A DNA stretch of 64,000 bases from Hoeflea algicola (GTDB taxonomy: Bacteria; Pseudomonadota; Alphaproteobacteria; Rhizobiales; Rhizobiaceae): contig NZ_JAOVZR010000001.1 of assembly GCF_026619415.1 (NCBI RefSeq), positions 806,001-870,000 of the forward strand, read 5' to 3'. The translations under genes and the position numbers were made by a program. Positions 9,188 through 17,998 of the stretch are shown piece by piece. Under the pieces are notes generated by a model, which saw only the letters and a program-made list of their open reading frames with translations, was not told the origin of the DNA and did not search any database. Numbering within the stretch: the first letter of the stretch is position 1; every line of letters starts with the position of its first letter.

Positions 9188-10012
9188 GTGAGCGTCCATA
9201 CGACATCCAAGAAGATCACCTCCCAGCATATTCGCGCCCGCAAAGGCGGCGAACCTATCGTCGGCCTGACCGCCTATACCGCCTCGATGGCCAAGGCGAT
9301 GGACGCGATTGTCGATTTCATTCTGGTTGGCGATTCGCTGGCTATGACGATCTACGGAGAAGACTCCACGGTGGGCGTCGATCTCGACACCATGATCCGT
9401 CATGGCAGGGCCGTGGTGCGTGCCACCAGCCATGCCTGCGTCGTGGTCGATCTGCCGTTTGGCGACTATCAGGCAAGCCCCGAGCAGGCTTTCATGAGCG
9501 CCGCCCGGATACTGCGGGAAACGGGATGTGACGCGGTCAAGCTCGAAGGTGGCATCGAAATGGCCGAGACCGTGGCCTTCCTGTCGGCACGCGGCGTGCC
9601 GGTAATGGGCCATATCGGACTGACGCCGCAATCGATTAACACGATGGGAGGCTTCAAGACCCAGGGCAAGGACGAAGTCGCCGTCCAGGAACTGATCGCC
9701 GCGGCCAAATCAATGGAAAATGCCGGTTGCTTCGCACTGGTGGTCGAAGGCGTGGTTGAATCAGCCTCGGAAAAGATCAACCAGGTGATGTCGATCCCCA
9801 CCATCGGCATCGGCGCCTCGGTGGATTGCGATGGACAAATCCTGGTGGTCGATGACGTCATCGGCCTGTTCGAGGATTTCAAACCCAAATTCGTCAAGCG
9901 CTATGCACAGGTGATGCCGACCATTCGCGAAGCCATCGAGACTTTTGCGGCCGAAGTACGCACCCGGCAGTTTCCGTCTGCCGATCATGTCTTTGGCCGA
10001 CCCAAGGGGTGA
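9188..10012 (+). CDS. panB: Ketopantoate hydroxymethyltransferase family protein (PanB-like)
   Basis: A 274-residue TIM-barrel protein of the PanB family, which transfers a hydroxymethyl group from methylene-THF to 2-oxoisovalerate to give ketopantoate. The key residues seen in E. coli PanB are conserved: Asp49 (GDSL), Asp88 (VVDLPF), Lys118 and Glu120 (VKLEGG), His142 (GHIGLTPQS) and Glu187. It therefore should be catalytically competent. The start is GTG at 9188. The context is odd: there is no panC, and the gene sits between a TRAP transporter and HMG-CoA lyase/CoA-transferase genes. It may serve a catabolic route (for example running in reverse) rather than coenzyme A synthesis; that is inference. 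Confidence 0.88.
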   Translation: MSVHTTSKKITSQHIRARKGGEPIVGLTAYTASMAKAMDAIVDFILVGDSLAMTIYGEDSTVGVDLDTMIRHGRAVVRATSHACVVVDLPFGDYQASPEQAFMSAARILRETGCDAVKLEGGIEMAETVAFLSARGVPVMGHIGLTPQSINTMGGFKTQGKDEVAVQELIAAAKSMENAGCFALVVEGVVESASEKINQVMSIPTIGIGASVDCDGQILVVDDVIGLFEDFKPKFVKRYAQVMPTIREAIETFAAEVRTRQFPSADHVFGRPKG

Positions 10013-10015
10013 TTA

Positions 10016-10945
10016 ATGGACCGCATTGAGATCACTGAAGTCGGACTGCGTGACGGCCTGCAGAGTGAAAAGCCGTTCTTTGCAACCGCCGACAAGGTTG
10101 ATCTTGGCAACCGCCTCATCGCCGTCGGCTTGCGCAGGCTGGAAGCCACCTCGTTTGTCTCGCCCAGGGCCGTGCCGCAACTTGCCGACGCCGAGGCGGT
10201 GATCGCCGGGATCAATCCTGCAGACGGGTTAGTGCTCGAGGCGCTGGTTCCCAACGAACGCGGCGCTGCGCGAGCCACGGCCACAAATGTCAATGTCTGG
10301 GTGGCTTTCGCCTCCGCCAGTGAGAGCCACTCGCTGGCCAATTCCAACGCCAATGTCGATACCGCACTGGAGCGCATCAAACCGCTCGTAGAGCTGGCGA
10401 AATCGGCTGGCGCAGAACTCTATGGTTCGGTGGCTGTGGCCTATGACTGCCCGTTCGAGGGACAGGTTGGAACCGCCCAGGTGCTCAAGCTCGCAAAAGC
10501 CTATCACGCCATGGGAGTACGGGTTCTCAAGCTCGGCGACACCATCGGCTCCGCGTCACCGCGGCGGGTTCGGGAGTTGGTAACGAGCCTCAACGCCGAA
10601 TTGCCGGACATGCAGCTTATTTTGCATTTTCACGACACCCGCGGCATGGGGCTCGCCAACGTCATGGCCGGTCTGGAAGCTGGTGTCAGCCGCTATGAAA
10701 GCGCCATCGGCGGTCTCGGCGGTTGCCCCTTTGCACCCGGCGCCTCAGGCAACATTTCGACCGAGGATCTGGTGCATCTCCTGCATCTGGAAGGCCTGTC
10801 GACCGGTATCGATCTGTCAGCGCTGATTGCGGTCGGCAAGTCGATTGAAACCAAGCTCGGCCGCCCACTTCCCGCGCGTTTGTTACGCTCCGAACCGGTC
10901 GGAACCCTTTATGATCTGAATGCCGCGGTTCGTGCGTCCGGCTGA
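10016..10945 (+). CDS. Hydroxymethylglutaryl-CoA lyase family protein
   Basis: A 309-residue TIM-barrel aldolase of the HMGL family, which cleaves HMG-CoA to acetoacetate and acetyl-CoA. Conserved features are EVGLRDGLQ (Arg12, Asp13), TSFVSP..VPQ near 46-55, the metal-binding HFHDTRG (His204, His206), and the catalytic-loop GGLGGCPFAPGASGN with Cys237. It starts four bases after the panB stop with AGGGG upstream, so it is co-translated with panB. Leucine catabolism is the usual role, but no leucine-pathway carboxylase genes are nearby. Together with the downstream CoA-transferase it could instead act on an imported HMG-like acid. Confidence 0.9.
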   Translation: MDRIEITEVGLRDGLQSEKPFFATADKVDLGNRLIAVGLRRLEATSFVSPRAVPQLADAEAVIAGINPADGLVLEALVPNERGAARATATNVNVWVAFASASESHSLANSNANVDTALERIKPLVELAKSAGAELYGSVAVAYDCPFEGQVGTAQVLKLAKAYHAMGVRVLKLGDTIGSASPRRVRELVTSLNAELPDMQLILHFHDTRGMGLANVMAGLEAGVSRYESAIGGLGGCPFAPGASGNISTEDLVHLLHLEGLSTGIDLSALIAVGKSIETKLGRPLPARLLRSEPVGTLYDLNAAVRASG

Positions 10946-10992
10946 CCCAACCCGTCCGCGCAGCCCGCAGCCGGATAATTACGGAGAAAAGC

Positions 10993-12189
10993 ATGAGCCT
11001 CAACGGAATTAGGGTTGTCGACCTGACACGCATAATCTCCGGTCCGTTTTGCACCCAGCTTCTCGCCGATCTGGGTGCGGATGTCATCAAGATCGAGACC
11101 ATCGGCGGCGACCCGTTGCGCAATCAGGGCGCCAAGGTGAACGGGTTCAGCTGGTATTTCGCTGCCTACAACCGCAACAAGCGTTCCGTCGCTCTCGATC
11201 TCTACAGCGATGAAGGCAAGACCATTCTCAAGCAGATCATCCGCAGTGCTGATGTTCTGGTCGAGAATTTTCGACCGGGCGTGCTCGACAAGATGGGCCT
11301 TTCCAAGCCCGAACTGGAACAAATGAATCCAAATCTGATCGTCTGCAACATCAGCGGTTTTGGCGCCAGCGGCCCCTATGCGCAACGGCCGGCCTTCGAT
11401 TTCATCGCACAGGCGCTCAGCGGTTTCATGAGCGTCAATGGTGTTGAAGACGAGCCCCCTATTCGCTCCGGGCTGCCGATCAGCGATCTGGTGGCGGGCC
11501 TCTATGGTGCCTTGGGAGTGGTCTCGCGACTGGTGGGACGCCCCGGTCCTGGCGACGCGCCCTCGGGAGTTCAGAATGTAGACATCAGCCTTACCGACAG
11601 CATGGTCAGCCTGCTGAGCTACATGGCGTCCGATCATCTGGCGGTCGGCAGGTCCCCAGTCCGCAGTGGAAATGATCACCCGTTGGTAGCCCCCTATGGC
11701 GTGTTTGAGACGGCGAATAACCCTATTGCCGTGGCGCCCAGCAATGACGGTGTCTACGCCAAATTGCTTGCCGCGATGGATTTGCAGCATTTGCACAGCG
11801 ATCCGCGGTTCCTCACCAATGCCGACCGGCTCACCAATCGGGGTGCGCTCCGCGATATCTTGGCGCCGATCTTCAAGTCGGCTCCCAGCGCACACTGGAT
11901 CGAGCGCCTCAACAAGGCCGGCGTTCCGGTGGGACCCATCCTGTCTGTCCCGGAAGTATTCGAGGATCCCCAGATCAGGCATCGCGACATGATGATCGAG
12001 GTCGATCACGGCGACCGCGGCCCCGTGCAGATGCTGGGGTTCCCGATGAAGTTCAGCCAGGATGCGTGCGAAGTCCGGTATGCGGCGCCGACACTAGGCC
12101 AACACAGCAGCCAGGTGCTGAGCGAAGCCGGCTTCAGCCAGGCCGAGATCGACGCATTCGCAAAACAGGGCGTGTTGCGCCAGGAGTGA
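10993..12189 (+). CDS. Class III (CaiB/BaiF) CoA-transferase
   Basis: This 398-residue enzyme moves CoA between carboxylic acids. The N-terminal DLTRIISGPFCTQLLADLGADVIKIE block is diagnostic for the family, and the catalytic aspartate is Asp165 in GLPISDLVAGLYG. It follows the HMG-CoA lyase by 47 bp with GGAG ahead of the ATG. In this setting it probably activates the imported acid to its CoA thioester, which the lyase then cleaves. The donor and acceptor cannot be named from sequence. Confidence 0.92.
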   Translation: MSLNGIRVVDLTRIISGPFCTQLLADLGADVIKIETIGGDPLRNQGAKVNGFSWYFAAYNRNKRSVALDLYSDEGKTILKQIIRSADVLVENFRPGVLDKMGLSKPELEQMNPNLIVCNISGFGASGPYAQRPAFDFIAQALSGFMSVNGVEDEPPIRSGLPISDLVAGLYGALGVVSRLVGRPGPGDAPSGVQNVDISLTDSMVSLLSYMASDHLAVGRSPVRSGNDHPLVAPYGVFETANNPIAVAPSNDGVYAKLLAAMDLQHLHSDPRFLTNADRLTNRGALRDILAPIFKSAPSAHWIERLNKAGVPVGPILSVPEVFEDPQIRHRDMMIEVDHGDRGPVQMLGFPMKFSQDACEVRYAAPTLGQHSSQVLSEAGFSQAEIDAFAKQGVLRQE

Positions 12190-12354
12190 ACACGCACCTT
12201 GAGCCCGATGTTTCAGAGCTCGTCGTGCTGACGGTGTCTGGCCTCCAGCCATGCGGTCAGACCTTGCCCCACAGCAGCCTTGCGGAGCATCGCGGCGGCG
12301 GCTAGGTTCCCCCCATCTCAGCCACCGCCATGATCCGTGATCAGAAAAGCTCCC

Positions 12355-13287
12355 ATGAACATTGACTTTGTCAGCCTGAAGGCATTTTTGACCGTCGTCG
12401 ATACCGAGAGCATTCGCGCTGCATCGGATAATCTCAACCTGTCCATTTCGGCGGTCAGTCGGCGTATTTCCGAACTCGAGCTCGAATTCGGTCAACAGCT
12501 TTTCACGCGTCACTCACGCGGCGTGGAAATCACCGAGGCAGGCCGATTGCTGGCGACCCACACCCGCGAAACCTTTGCCGCGCTCGATATGATGTGTTCA
12601 GACATGGAAAAGCTCAAGGCCGGCGACATCGGTCGGGTGGTGATCAGCGCCAACGGATCGGCGCTGGTCAACGGTCTGGCACGCCATATCGGCGAATTTC
12701 TCGACACCCATCCCAACGTCGCCATCGACCTTCAGGAACAGTTGACCCCCGACATTCTCCAGCATGTCGCCAACGGCTCGACCGATATCGGCTTTTTGTC
12801 CAACACCATGCGGTTACCCGAGGGCGTAAAGACCTTTCCCTACCGCAGCGACAAACTGGTGCTCGCGGTGTCAAACACCCATGCTCTAGCTGAACTTGAA
12901 AGCGTGCGGTTTTCGCAGATGCTCGAATTCCAGATCATCGGCGTCAGCGAAACCAGTTCACTAACCCGGCTGCTCCGGAAGGTTGGCGGCATGGCCAATT
13001 CGGGGTTCAGTTACAGCTATATGGCCAGCACCAACGAAATCGCCCGCACCATGGTCGCCAACAATCTCGGTATTGCGGTTCTGCCCGAACAATTTGTGGC
13101 TCCCTATACCCGGATGCTGCCGATCCGCGCGATCCCGATTGCAGAGGAATGGGCAAGCCGGGAAATCTCGATAGCTGTTCGCAGCGGAGAGGAAATCGCC
13201 GGACCGGCGCGGACATTCTTCGAGTGGATCAACGCCATGTCGCAACGCGACACCGATGTCGATATCCCGGCCCCGCTCGCGACCTGA
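12355..13287 (+). CDS. LysR-family transcriptional regulator
   Basis: A 310-residue regulator with an N-terminal winged HTH (SIRAASDNLNLSISAVSRRISELE) and a C-terminal periplasmic-binding-like effector domain. ATG 12355 (MNIDFVSLKAF) fits the usual LysR start; a GTG at 12337 would add six residues. It lies downstream of the CoA-transferase on the same strand, 165 bp away, and is the obvious candidate regulator of the TRAP-panB-lyase-transferase locus, possibly acting at the dctP promoter. It could also be independent. Confidence 0.92.
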   Translation: MNIDFVSLKAFLTVVDTESIRAASDNLNLSISAVSRRISELELEFGQQLFTRHSRGVEITEAGRLLATHTRETFAALDMMCSDMEKLKAGDIGRVVISANGSALVNGLARHIGEFLDTHPNVAIDLQEQLTPDILQHVANGSTDIGFLSNTMRLPEGVKTFPYRSDKLVLAVSNTHALAELESVRFSQMLEFQIIGVSETSSLTRLLRKVGGMANSGFSYSYMASTNEIARTMVANNLGIAVLPEQFVAPYTRMLPIRAIPIAEEWASREISIAVRSGEEIAGPARTFFEWINAMSQRDTDVDIPAPLAT

Positions 13288-13623
13288 CCGCTCAACATAC
13301 GCTGCGGAAGTTGGCGGTTTCGCCCTGATAGCCTGACGTCCAGCAGGATCGTCGATATCGAGGCGCGTCCGGTTTGGACTGCCCCCGCTTTCACCCAGGT
13401 TTTCGGGCCGGTTAAGTCCAAAGCACCGACCAAAGGGCTGTGCCCGACTCCGCCATGTTATGGACTGCGACGCAGCAACCGTTTTGCCATGTCGATGGCG
13501 CTCCGGCGGCAAAACTCTAAAATGTGGAAACCTTCCGCACCGCCGCCCTTCGTCAACCGTTTCTTAGCGGTTGGTGTGGGACATAATAAGGTCAGATTGA
13601 TTTAGGCTTGCGAGGGCTGAACA
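13288..13623. other. Intergenic region between lysR and the PilZ gene
   Basis: A 336-bp gap without a supported gene. An AT-rich stretch around 13580-13600 (CATAATAAGG) is a plausible -10 region for the PilZ gene at 13624. No repeats or strong hairpins were recognised. Confidence 0.4.
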
Positions 13624-13983
13624 ATGCAGCCAAAAAAATATGCACTGACGCGCCTTGGCGAGTTCGAGCAAGCTCGCCGGGTATATTTCCGCCGCGACAC
13701 CAATTGTCCGATCATCGCCCATGTCGGACGCCCATACACAGATACACGAACTGCGGTACCATCCTGGATGGTCAATCTCAGCGAAGACGGCTGCCTGATC
13801 ACGTCAGACTATTTCCCGGCCAGAGCCGAAGATGTTTACATCATCATCCCGGGCCTCGGGTCTAAAGTGCACGGCGTGGTGCGAAGCCAGGGTGAGTACA
13901 CACTCAACGTCAAGTTCAAAACATTGCTGACTGCCGATGTGGTCGACAAGGTTGCACGCATCAAGACGATTCCGAAAAATTGA
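13624..13983 (+). CDS. PilZ-domain protein (putative c-di-GMP receptor)
   Basis: A 119-residue single-domain protein. Both halves of the c-di-GMP binding signature are present: RxxxR at residues 19-23 (R-VYF-R) and NxSxxG at 51-56 (NLSEDG). The rest fits a small PilZ beta-barrel. It therefore probably binds cyclic di-GMP and signals to motility, surface polysaccharide or other targets. No motility or polysaccharide genes are adjacent, so the partner is unknown. It appears monocistronic. Confidence 0.83.
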   Translation: MQPKKYALTRLGEFEQARRVYFRRDTNCPIIAHVGRPYTDTRTAVPSWMVNLSEDGCLITSDYFPARAEDVYIIIPGLGSKVHGVVRSQGEYTLNVKFKTLLTADVVDKVARIKTIPKN

Positions 13984-14055
13984 TTGGCGAGTAACCCCGC
14001 GCAGTCTGACCGCTAAACGAGGTTCGCTGCGGTGTCATTCGCGCAAGGAGATCCG

Positions 14056-14643
14056 ATGCGTTGCCTTGTGGTCTATTGCCATCCAGTGCCCGATAGCTTT
14101 TGCGCGGCATTGCGCGACAAGGCTGTTGCGGCGTTGGCCAGGGCTGGCCATCAGGTCGATCTTCTGGATCTCTATGCCGAGGGTTTCGATCCGGCGATGC
14201 CAGCAGACGAGCATCGTCGCTACAACCAGATGACAATGGCCGACCACCCCGTACCCGTCCACGCAGGGCGGTTGAAAGCGGCAGACGCCATCCTGTTTAT
14301 CTACCCCACATGGTGGTACGGAATGCCGGCGATGCTGAAGGGATGGCTCGACCGGGTCTGGACCCCGGACCTGGCGTTCCGCATCCCCGATGCGCCCGGC
14401 CCTGTCGAGCCGTTGATGACGAACGTAAAATCGCTTGGCGTCATTACCACCTATGGCGCACCCCGTTGGTGGATATGGTTTGTCGGCCAGCCCGGCAAAC
14501 GCACAATCCTGCGCGGTATACGCGCGCTGTGCGCCCGAAAATGCCGGCGGTTGTTTCTGGCGCTTTACCAGATCGATAATTCGACCCCGGAAAAACGTGC
14601 CGGCTTCCTGCGCATGATCGAAAAGCGCCTGGCCCGTTTCTGA
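14056..14643 (+). CDS. NAD(P)H-dependent flavodoxin-fold oxidoreductase
   Basis: A 195-residue protein of the flavodoxin-like/NQO family. It begins MRCLVVYCHPVPDSF, the FMN phosphate-binding segment, and has YPTWWYGMPAMLKGWLDRV near residue 78, the flavin-ring loop of this family. Such enzymes reduce quinones or other electrophiles with two electrons. ATG 14056 is chosen over an upstream GTG at 14032 because AAGGAG sits five bases before it. It is 289 bp upstream of the arsenic genes and is probably not part of that operon. Confidence 0.85.
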   Translation: MRCLVVYCHPVPDSFCAALRDKAVAALARAGHQVDLLDLYAEGFDPAMPADEHRRYNQMTMADHPVPVHAGRLKAADAILFIYPTWWYGMPAMLKGWLDRVWTPDLAFRIPDAPGPVEPLMTNVKSLGVITTYGAPRWWIWFVGQPGKRTILRGIRALCARKCRRLFLALYQIDNSTPEKRAGFLRMIEKRLARF

Positions 14644-14779
14644 TCAAAGGTAGGCCGGATCGGCCCGCAAAACATCACCCGCGCCTGTAACCGGCTGATC
14701 CGGATGGAACGACACATCACGGTTACCCTCACCCACCATCCGATCGTGGCGAAAGTGGAGAACTTTTATGTTCGGGAAG

Positions 14780-14812
14780 TTGACATTTCATATTTATCAA
14801 TTATTCATGATA
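14780..14812 (+). promoter_or_regulatory. Putative ars promoter with overlapping inverted repeat
   Basis: A TTGACA hexamer (14780-14785) is followed after 16 bp by TATTCA (14802-14807), a plausible sigma-70-type promoter for arsC. An inverted repeat, TATCA (14795-14799) and TGATA (14808-14812), extendable to CATAT/ATATG, spans the -10. Its position and AT-rich character resemble a repressor operator of the ArsR type, but no arsR gene is in the window. Confidence 0.5.
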
Positions 14813-14932
14813 TGTAGAAACAAAAAATACCAAACCCCCTTTTCTGCCCAGTTCTATGTAAGCCGCCACAAACATCCGCACGCCGGCGCCCTTTCATCGC
14901 CAAAGCCGGTTTGATCCTGACGGGAGAATTCC

Positions 14933-15442
14933 ATGCCAAATCGCACTTACAATGTCTTGTTTCTCTGCACGGGCAACTCCGCCCGCTCGATTCTTGCCGA
15001 GGCACTCATGAACAAGCTCGACCAGGGACGGTTCCACGCCTATTCAGCTGGATCGCATCCCAAAGGCAAAGTCCACCCGATGGCGATAGCGCTGCTCAAC
15101 CGCATGAATTTCGATACTTCTTTCGCCCACTCCAAAGGCTGGGAAGAATTCGCAACCGCTAAAGCGCCGCAAATGGACTTCGTGTTTACCGTCTGCGATG
15201 ACGCGGCTGGCGAAACCTGCCCAGTCTGGCCCGGCCAACCGATGACAGCCCATTGGGGCATCCCCGATCCGGCTTCAATTGAAGGTACCGACACGGAAGT
15301 TTCTCTGGCGTTTTCCGAGGCATTTCGGATGCTTAATTCCAGAATTGCCGCATTCACAGCGCTTCCGCTCGACAGCATCGACCGGTTATCACTGCAGAAA
15401 CGACTCACCGACATCGGCAGCAAACATGAGGCAGCCTCCTAA
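14933..15442 (+). CDS. arsC: Arsenate reductase, low-molecular-weight phosphatase type
   Basis: A 169-residue cytoplasmic enzyme reducing arsenate to arsenite for export. The P-loop CX5R of the LMW-phosphatase fold is CTGNSARS (Cys12, Arg18). The downstream VCDDAAGETCPVWPGQP segment supplies the further conserved cysteines, and GIPDPA carries the general-acid Asp. GGGAG precedes the ATG. Its stop codon abuts the start of the arsenite permease gene, so the pair forms an operon. The reductant (thioredoxin or glutathione) cannot be decided here. Confidence 0.93.
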   Translation: MPNRTYNVLFLCTGNSARSILAEALMNKLDQGRFHAYSAGSHPKGKVHPMAIALLNRMNFDTSFAHSKGWEEFATAKAPQMDFVFTVCDDAAGETCPVWPGQPMTAHWGIPDPASIEGTDTEVSLAFSEAFRMLNSRIAAFTALPLDSIDRLSLQKRLTDIGSKHEAAS

Positions 15443-16513
<1,071 letters not shown>

Positions 16514-16536
16514 GGTGATGCAATGCTGCCCTCTAA

Positions 16537-16566
16537 GTGTCGTGCGGCTCATCAGCCGCGCGACAC
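16537..16566. terminator. Hairpin between convergent acr3 and maiA
   Basis: A 13-bp inverted repeat, GTGTCGTGCGGCT (16537-16549) and AGCCGCGCGACAC (16554-16566), with one mismatch and a four-base loop CATC. It lies between two convergent operons and could terminate both. There is no T-run, so it is not a textbook intrinsic terminator. Confidence 0.55.
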
Positions 16567-16581
16567 ACCGCCTGAGACAGA

Positions 16582-17217
16582 TCAGAAATTGTTCTTGTCA
16601 GGATGCGCCATGGCAAAGGCCGGCAATTGATCGCAGGCCTTGCGGATCGCCTGTATCCGCTTCAGCCCGGAGATATCCACGTCCCAGCGATCGGCGTTGT
16701 AGAGCTGCGGAATGAGACAAATATCAGCCAGCCCCGGCTGGTCACCATGGCAGAATGTACCGCTGGCCGGATGATCAAGCAGGCTTTCAAACGCCCTCAG
16801 GCCCTGGCCGATAAAATGCTGCATCCACTCGGCGCGGACCTTGTCGCCGTCACCGCTCAGATCCATCACGCGTTTGACCACCGAGAGATTGCACACGGGG
16901 TGAATATCCATGGCGATCACATGCGCCAGCGCCCGCACCCGCGCGCGAGCGGCGGGATCATCCGGCAGCAAAGAAACCCCGCGGGTTTCAATCAGGTATT
17001 CGATGATTGCCAACGACTGGGTCAGCACCAGCCCGTCAATCGCCAGTGTTGGCACCGCACCCATCGGATTGCGTTCAAGGTTTTGAGCAGCCTTGTGGTC
17101 GCCGCTCAGCAGGTTGACGACCACGGTTTCATGGGCAATGCCCGCCAGATTGAGCGCAATGCGGACGCGATAACTCGCTGAAGAACGCCAATAATCATAA
17201 AGTACGGGCATTGCCAT
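16582..17217 (-). CDS. maiA: Maleylacetoacetate isomerase (zeta-class glutathione transferase)
   Basis: A 211-residue protein with a thioredoxin-fold N-terminal domain and a helical GST C-terminal domain. It isomerises maleylacetoacetate to fumarylacetoacetate with glutathione. The zeta-class active-site motif is present as RSSASYRVRIAL (residues 11-22), with the catalytic Ser kept and the usual Cys replaced by Ala. The glutathione-binding NPMGAVPTL and TQSLAIIEYL follow. It is the last gene of the mhaA-mhaB-VOC-maiA operon, 10 bp after the VOC gene, and links to hmgA and the FAH-family hydrolase upstream. Confidence 0.93.
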   Translation of the reverse strand: MAMPVLYDYWRSSASYRVRIALNLAGIAHETVVVNLLSGDHKAAQNLERNPMGAVPTLAIDGLVLTQSLAIIEYLIETRGVSLLPDDPAARARVRALAHVIAMDIHPVCNLSVVKRVMDLSGDGDKVRAEWMQHFIGQGLRAFESLLDHPASGTFCHGDQPGLADICLIPQLYNADRWDVDISGLKRIQAIRKACDQLPAFAMAHPDKNNF

Positions 17218-17227
17218 GATGCACCCC

Positions 17228-17770
17228 TCAGGCCTTGGCTAGTTCCTTGGCGTGCAGCCAGTCAGCATGCTTTGGCGCGCGTTTGGTCTTGGACCACTCT
17301 TCGAGCATGTCCCACTTCACCGCGTCCAGTCTCTTGAGCATATCATCCTCTTCCGTATCCGGACAAGCGAGCTCAACGCGATGACCATTGGGATCGAAGA
17401 AATAGATCGAATGGAAGATCGAGTGGTCAGTAATGCCCAGCACCTCGACGCCGTTAGCTTCGAGCTTGTCGCGGTAGGCTATCAGCGTGTCGCGGTCCTT
17501 CACCTTGAAGGCGATATGCTGCACCCACACAGGTGTGTTGGGATCACGGCCCATTTCCGGTTTTGTCGGCAGTTCGAAAAATGCCAGCACATTGCCCTGC
17601 CCGGCATCGAGAAATATATGCATGTAGGGATCGGGCTCATGGGTAGACGGCACCGAATCCTCGGCAATCGCCAGCACAAAATCCATGTTCAGATTGTCGA
17701 CATACCAGTTGACCGTTTCCTTGGCGTCACGACAGCGATAAGCCACGTGATGAATGTGTTCGATTTTCAT
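17228..17770 (-). CDS. VOC-family metalloenzyme (glyoxalase/dioxygenase fold)
   Basis: A 180-residue protein with two beta-alpha-beta-beta-beta modules of the vicinal oxygen chelate fold. Likely metal ligands are His in HIHHVAYRC near the start, His in VWVQHIAFKV near residue 95, and Glu in NGHRVELACP near 138. The C-terminal tail is helical. It sits in the aromatic operon behind the DUF2783 gene with a very strong ribosome binding site (GAGGAGGAG). A ring-modifying or isomerising step is plausible, but the reaction cannot be named. Confidence 0.85.
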   Translation of the reverse strand: MKIEHIHHVAYRCRDAKETVNWYVDNLNMDFVLAIAEDSVPSTHEPDPYMHIFLDAGQGNVLAFFELPTKPEMGRDPNTPVWVQHIAFKVKDRDTLIAYRDKLEANGVEVLGITDHSIFHSIYFFDPNGHRVELACPDTEEDDMLKRLDAVKWDMLEEWSKTKRAPKHADWLHAKELAKA

Positions 17771-17803
17771 GCCATCTCCTCCTCTTTCAAAAACGACAGG
17801 GCG

Positions 17804-17998
17804 TCAGTCCTTTAGCGCCGCCGCCCGGAGCGCTTGCGACAGCACCGTGCGGTCGCCGATATGATTGGCCAGAAGCAAAATCAGCCGCGCGTTGAATGCA
17901 TCGCTCTCAGGCTTTGAAAGTCCCTCATGTGCCGCCAGCAGTTCGGCATAAAACTCATCCGGTGTGCTGATGTTGGCCTTGGTGTTGAGCGCGCTCAT
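17804..17998 (-). CDS. DUF2783 small protein, candidate MhaB-like coupling protein
   Basis: A 64-residue, mostly helical protein (MSALNTKANISTPDEFYAE at the start) of the DUF2783 type. Its ATG overlaps the stop codon of the flavin monooxygenase gene in an ATGA (17995-17998), so the two are translationally coupled. In Pseudomonas putida U the two-component 3-hydroxyphenylacetate hydroxylase MhaAB pairs a roughly 62-kDa flavoprotein with a roughly 6-kDa coupling protein. Size, order and neighbouring homogentisate genes all match that arrangement. Assigning the coupling role here is inference. Confidence 0.8.
   Translation of the reverse strand: MSALNTKANISTPDEFYAELLAAHEGLSKPESDAFNARLILLLANHIGDRTVLSQALRAAALKD

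Noticed and set aside
10909..12009. 366-codon minus-strand frame opposite the CoA-transferase
   Set aside because: Antisense shadow; the CoA-transferase frame holds all family motifs.
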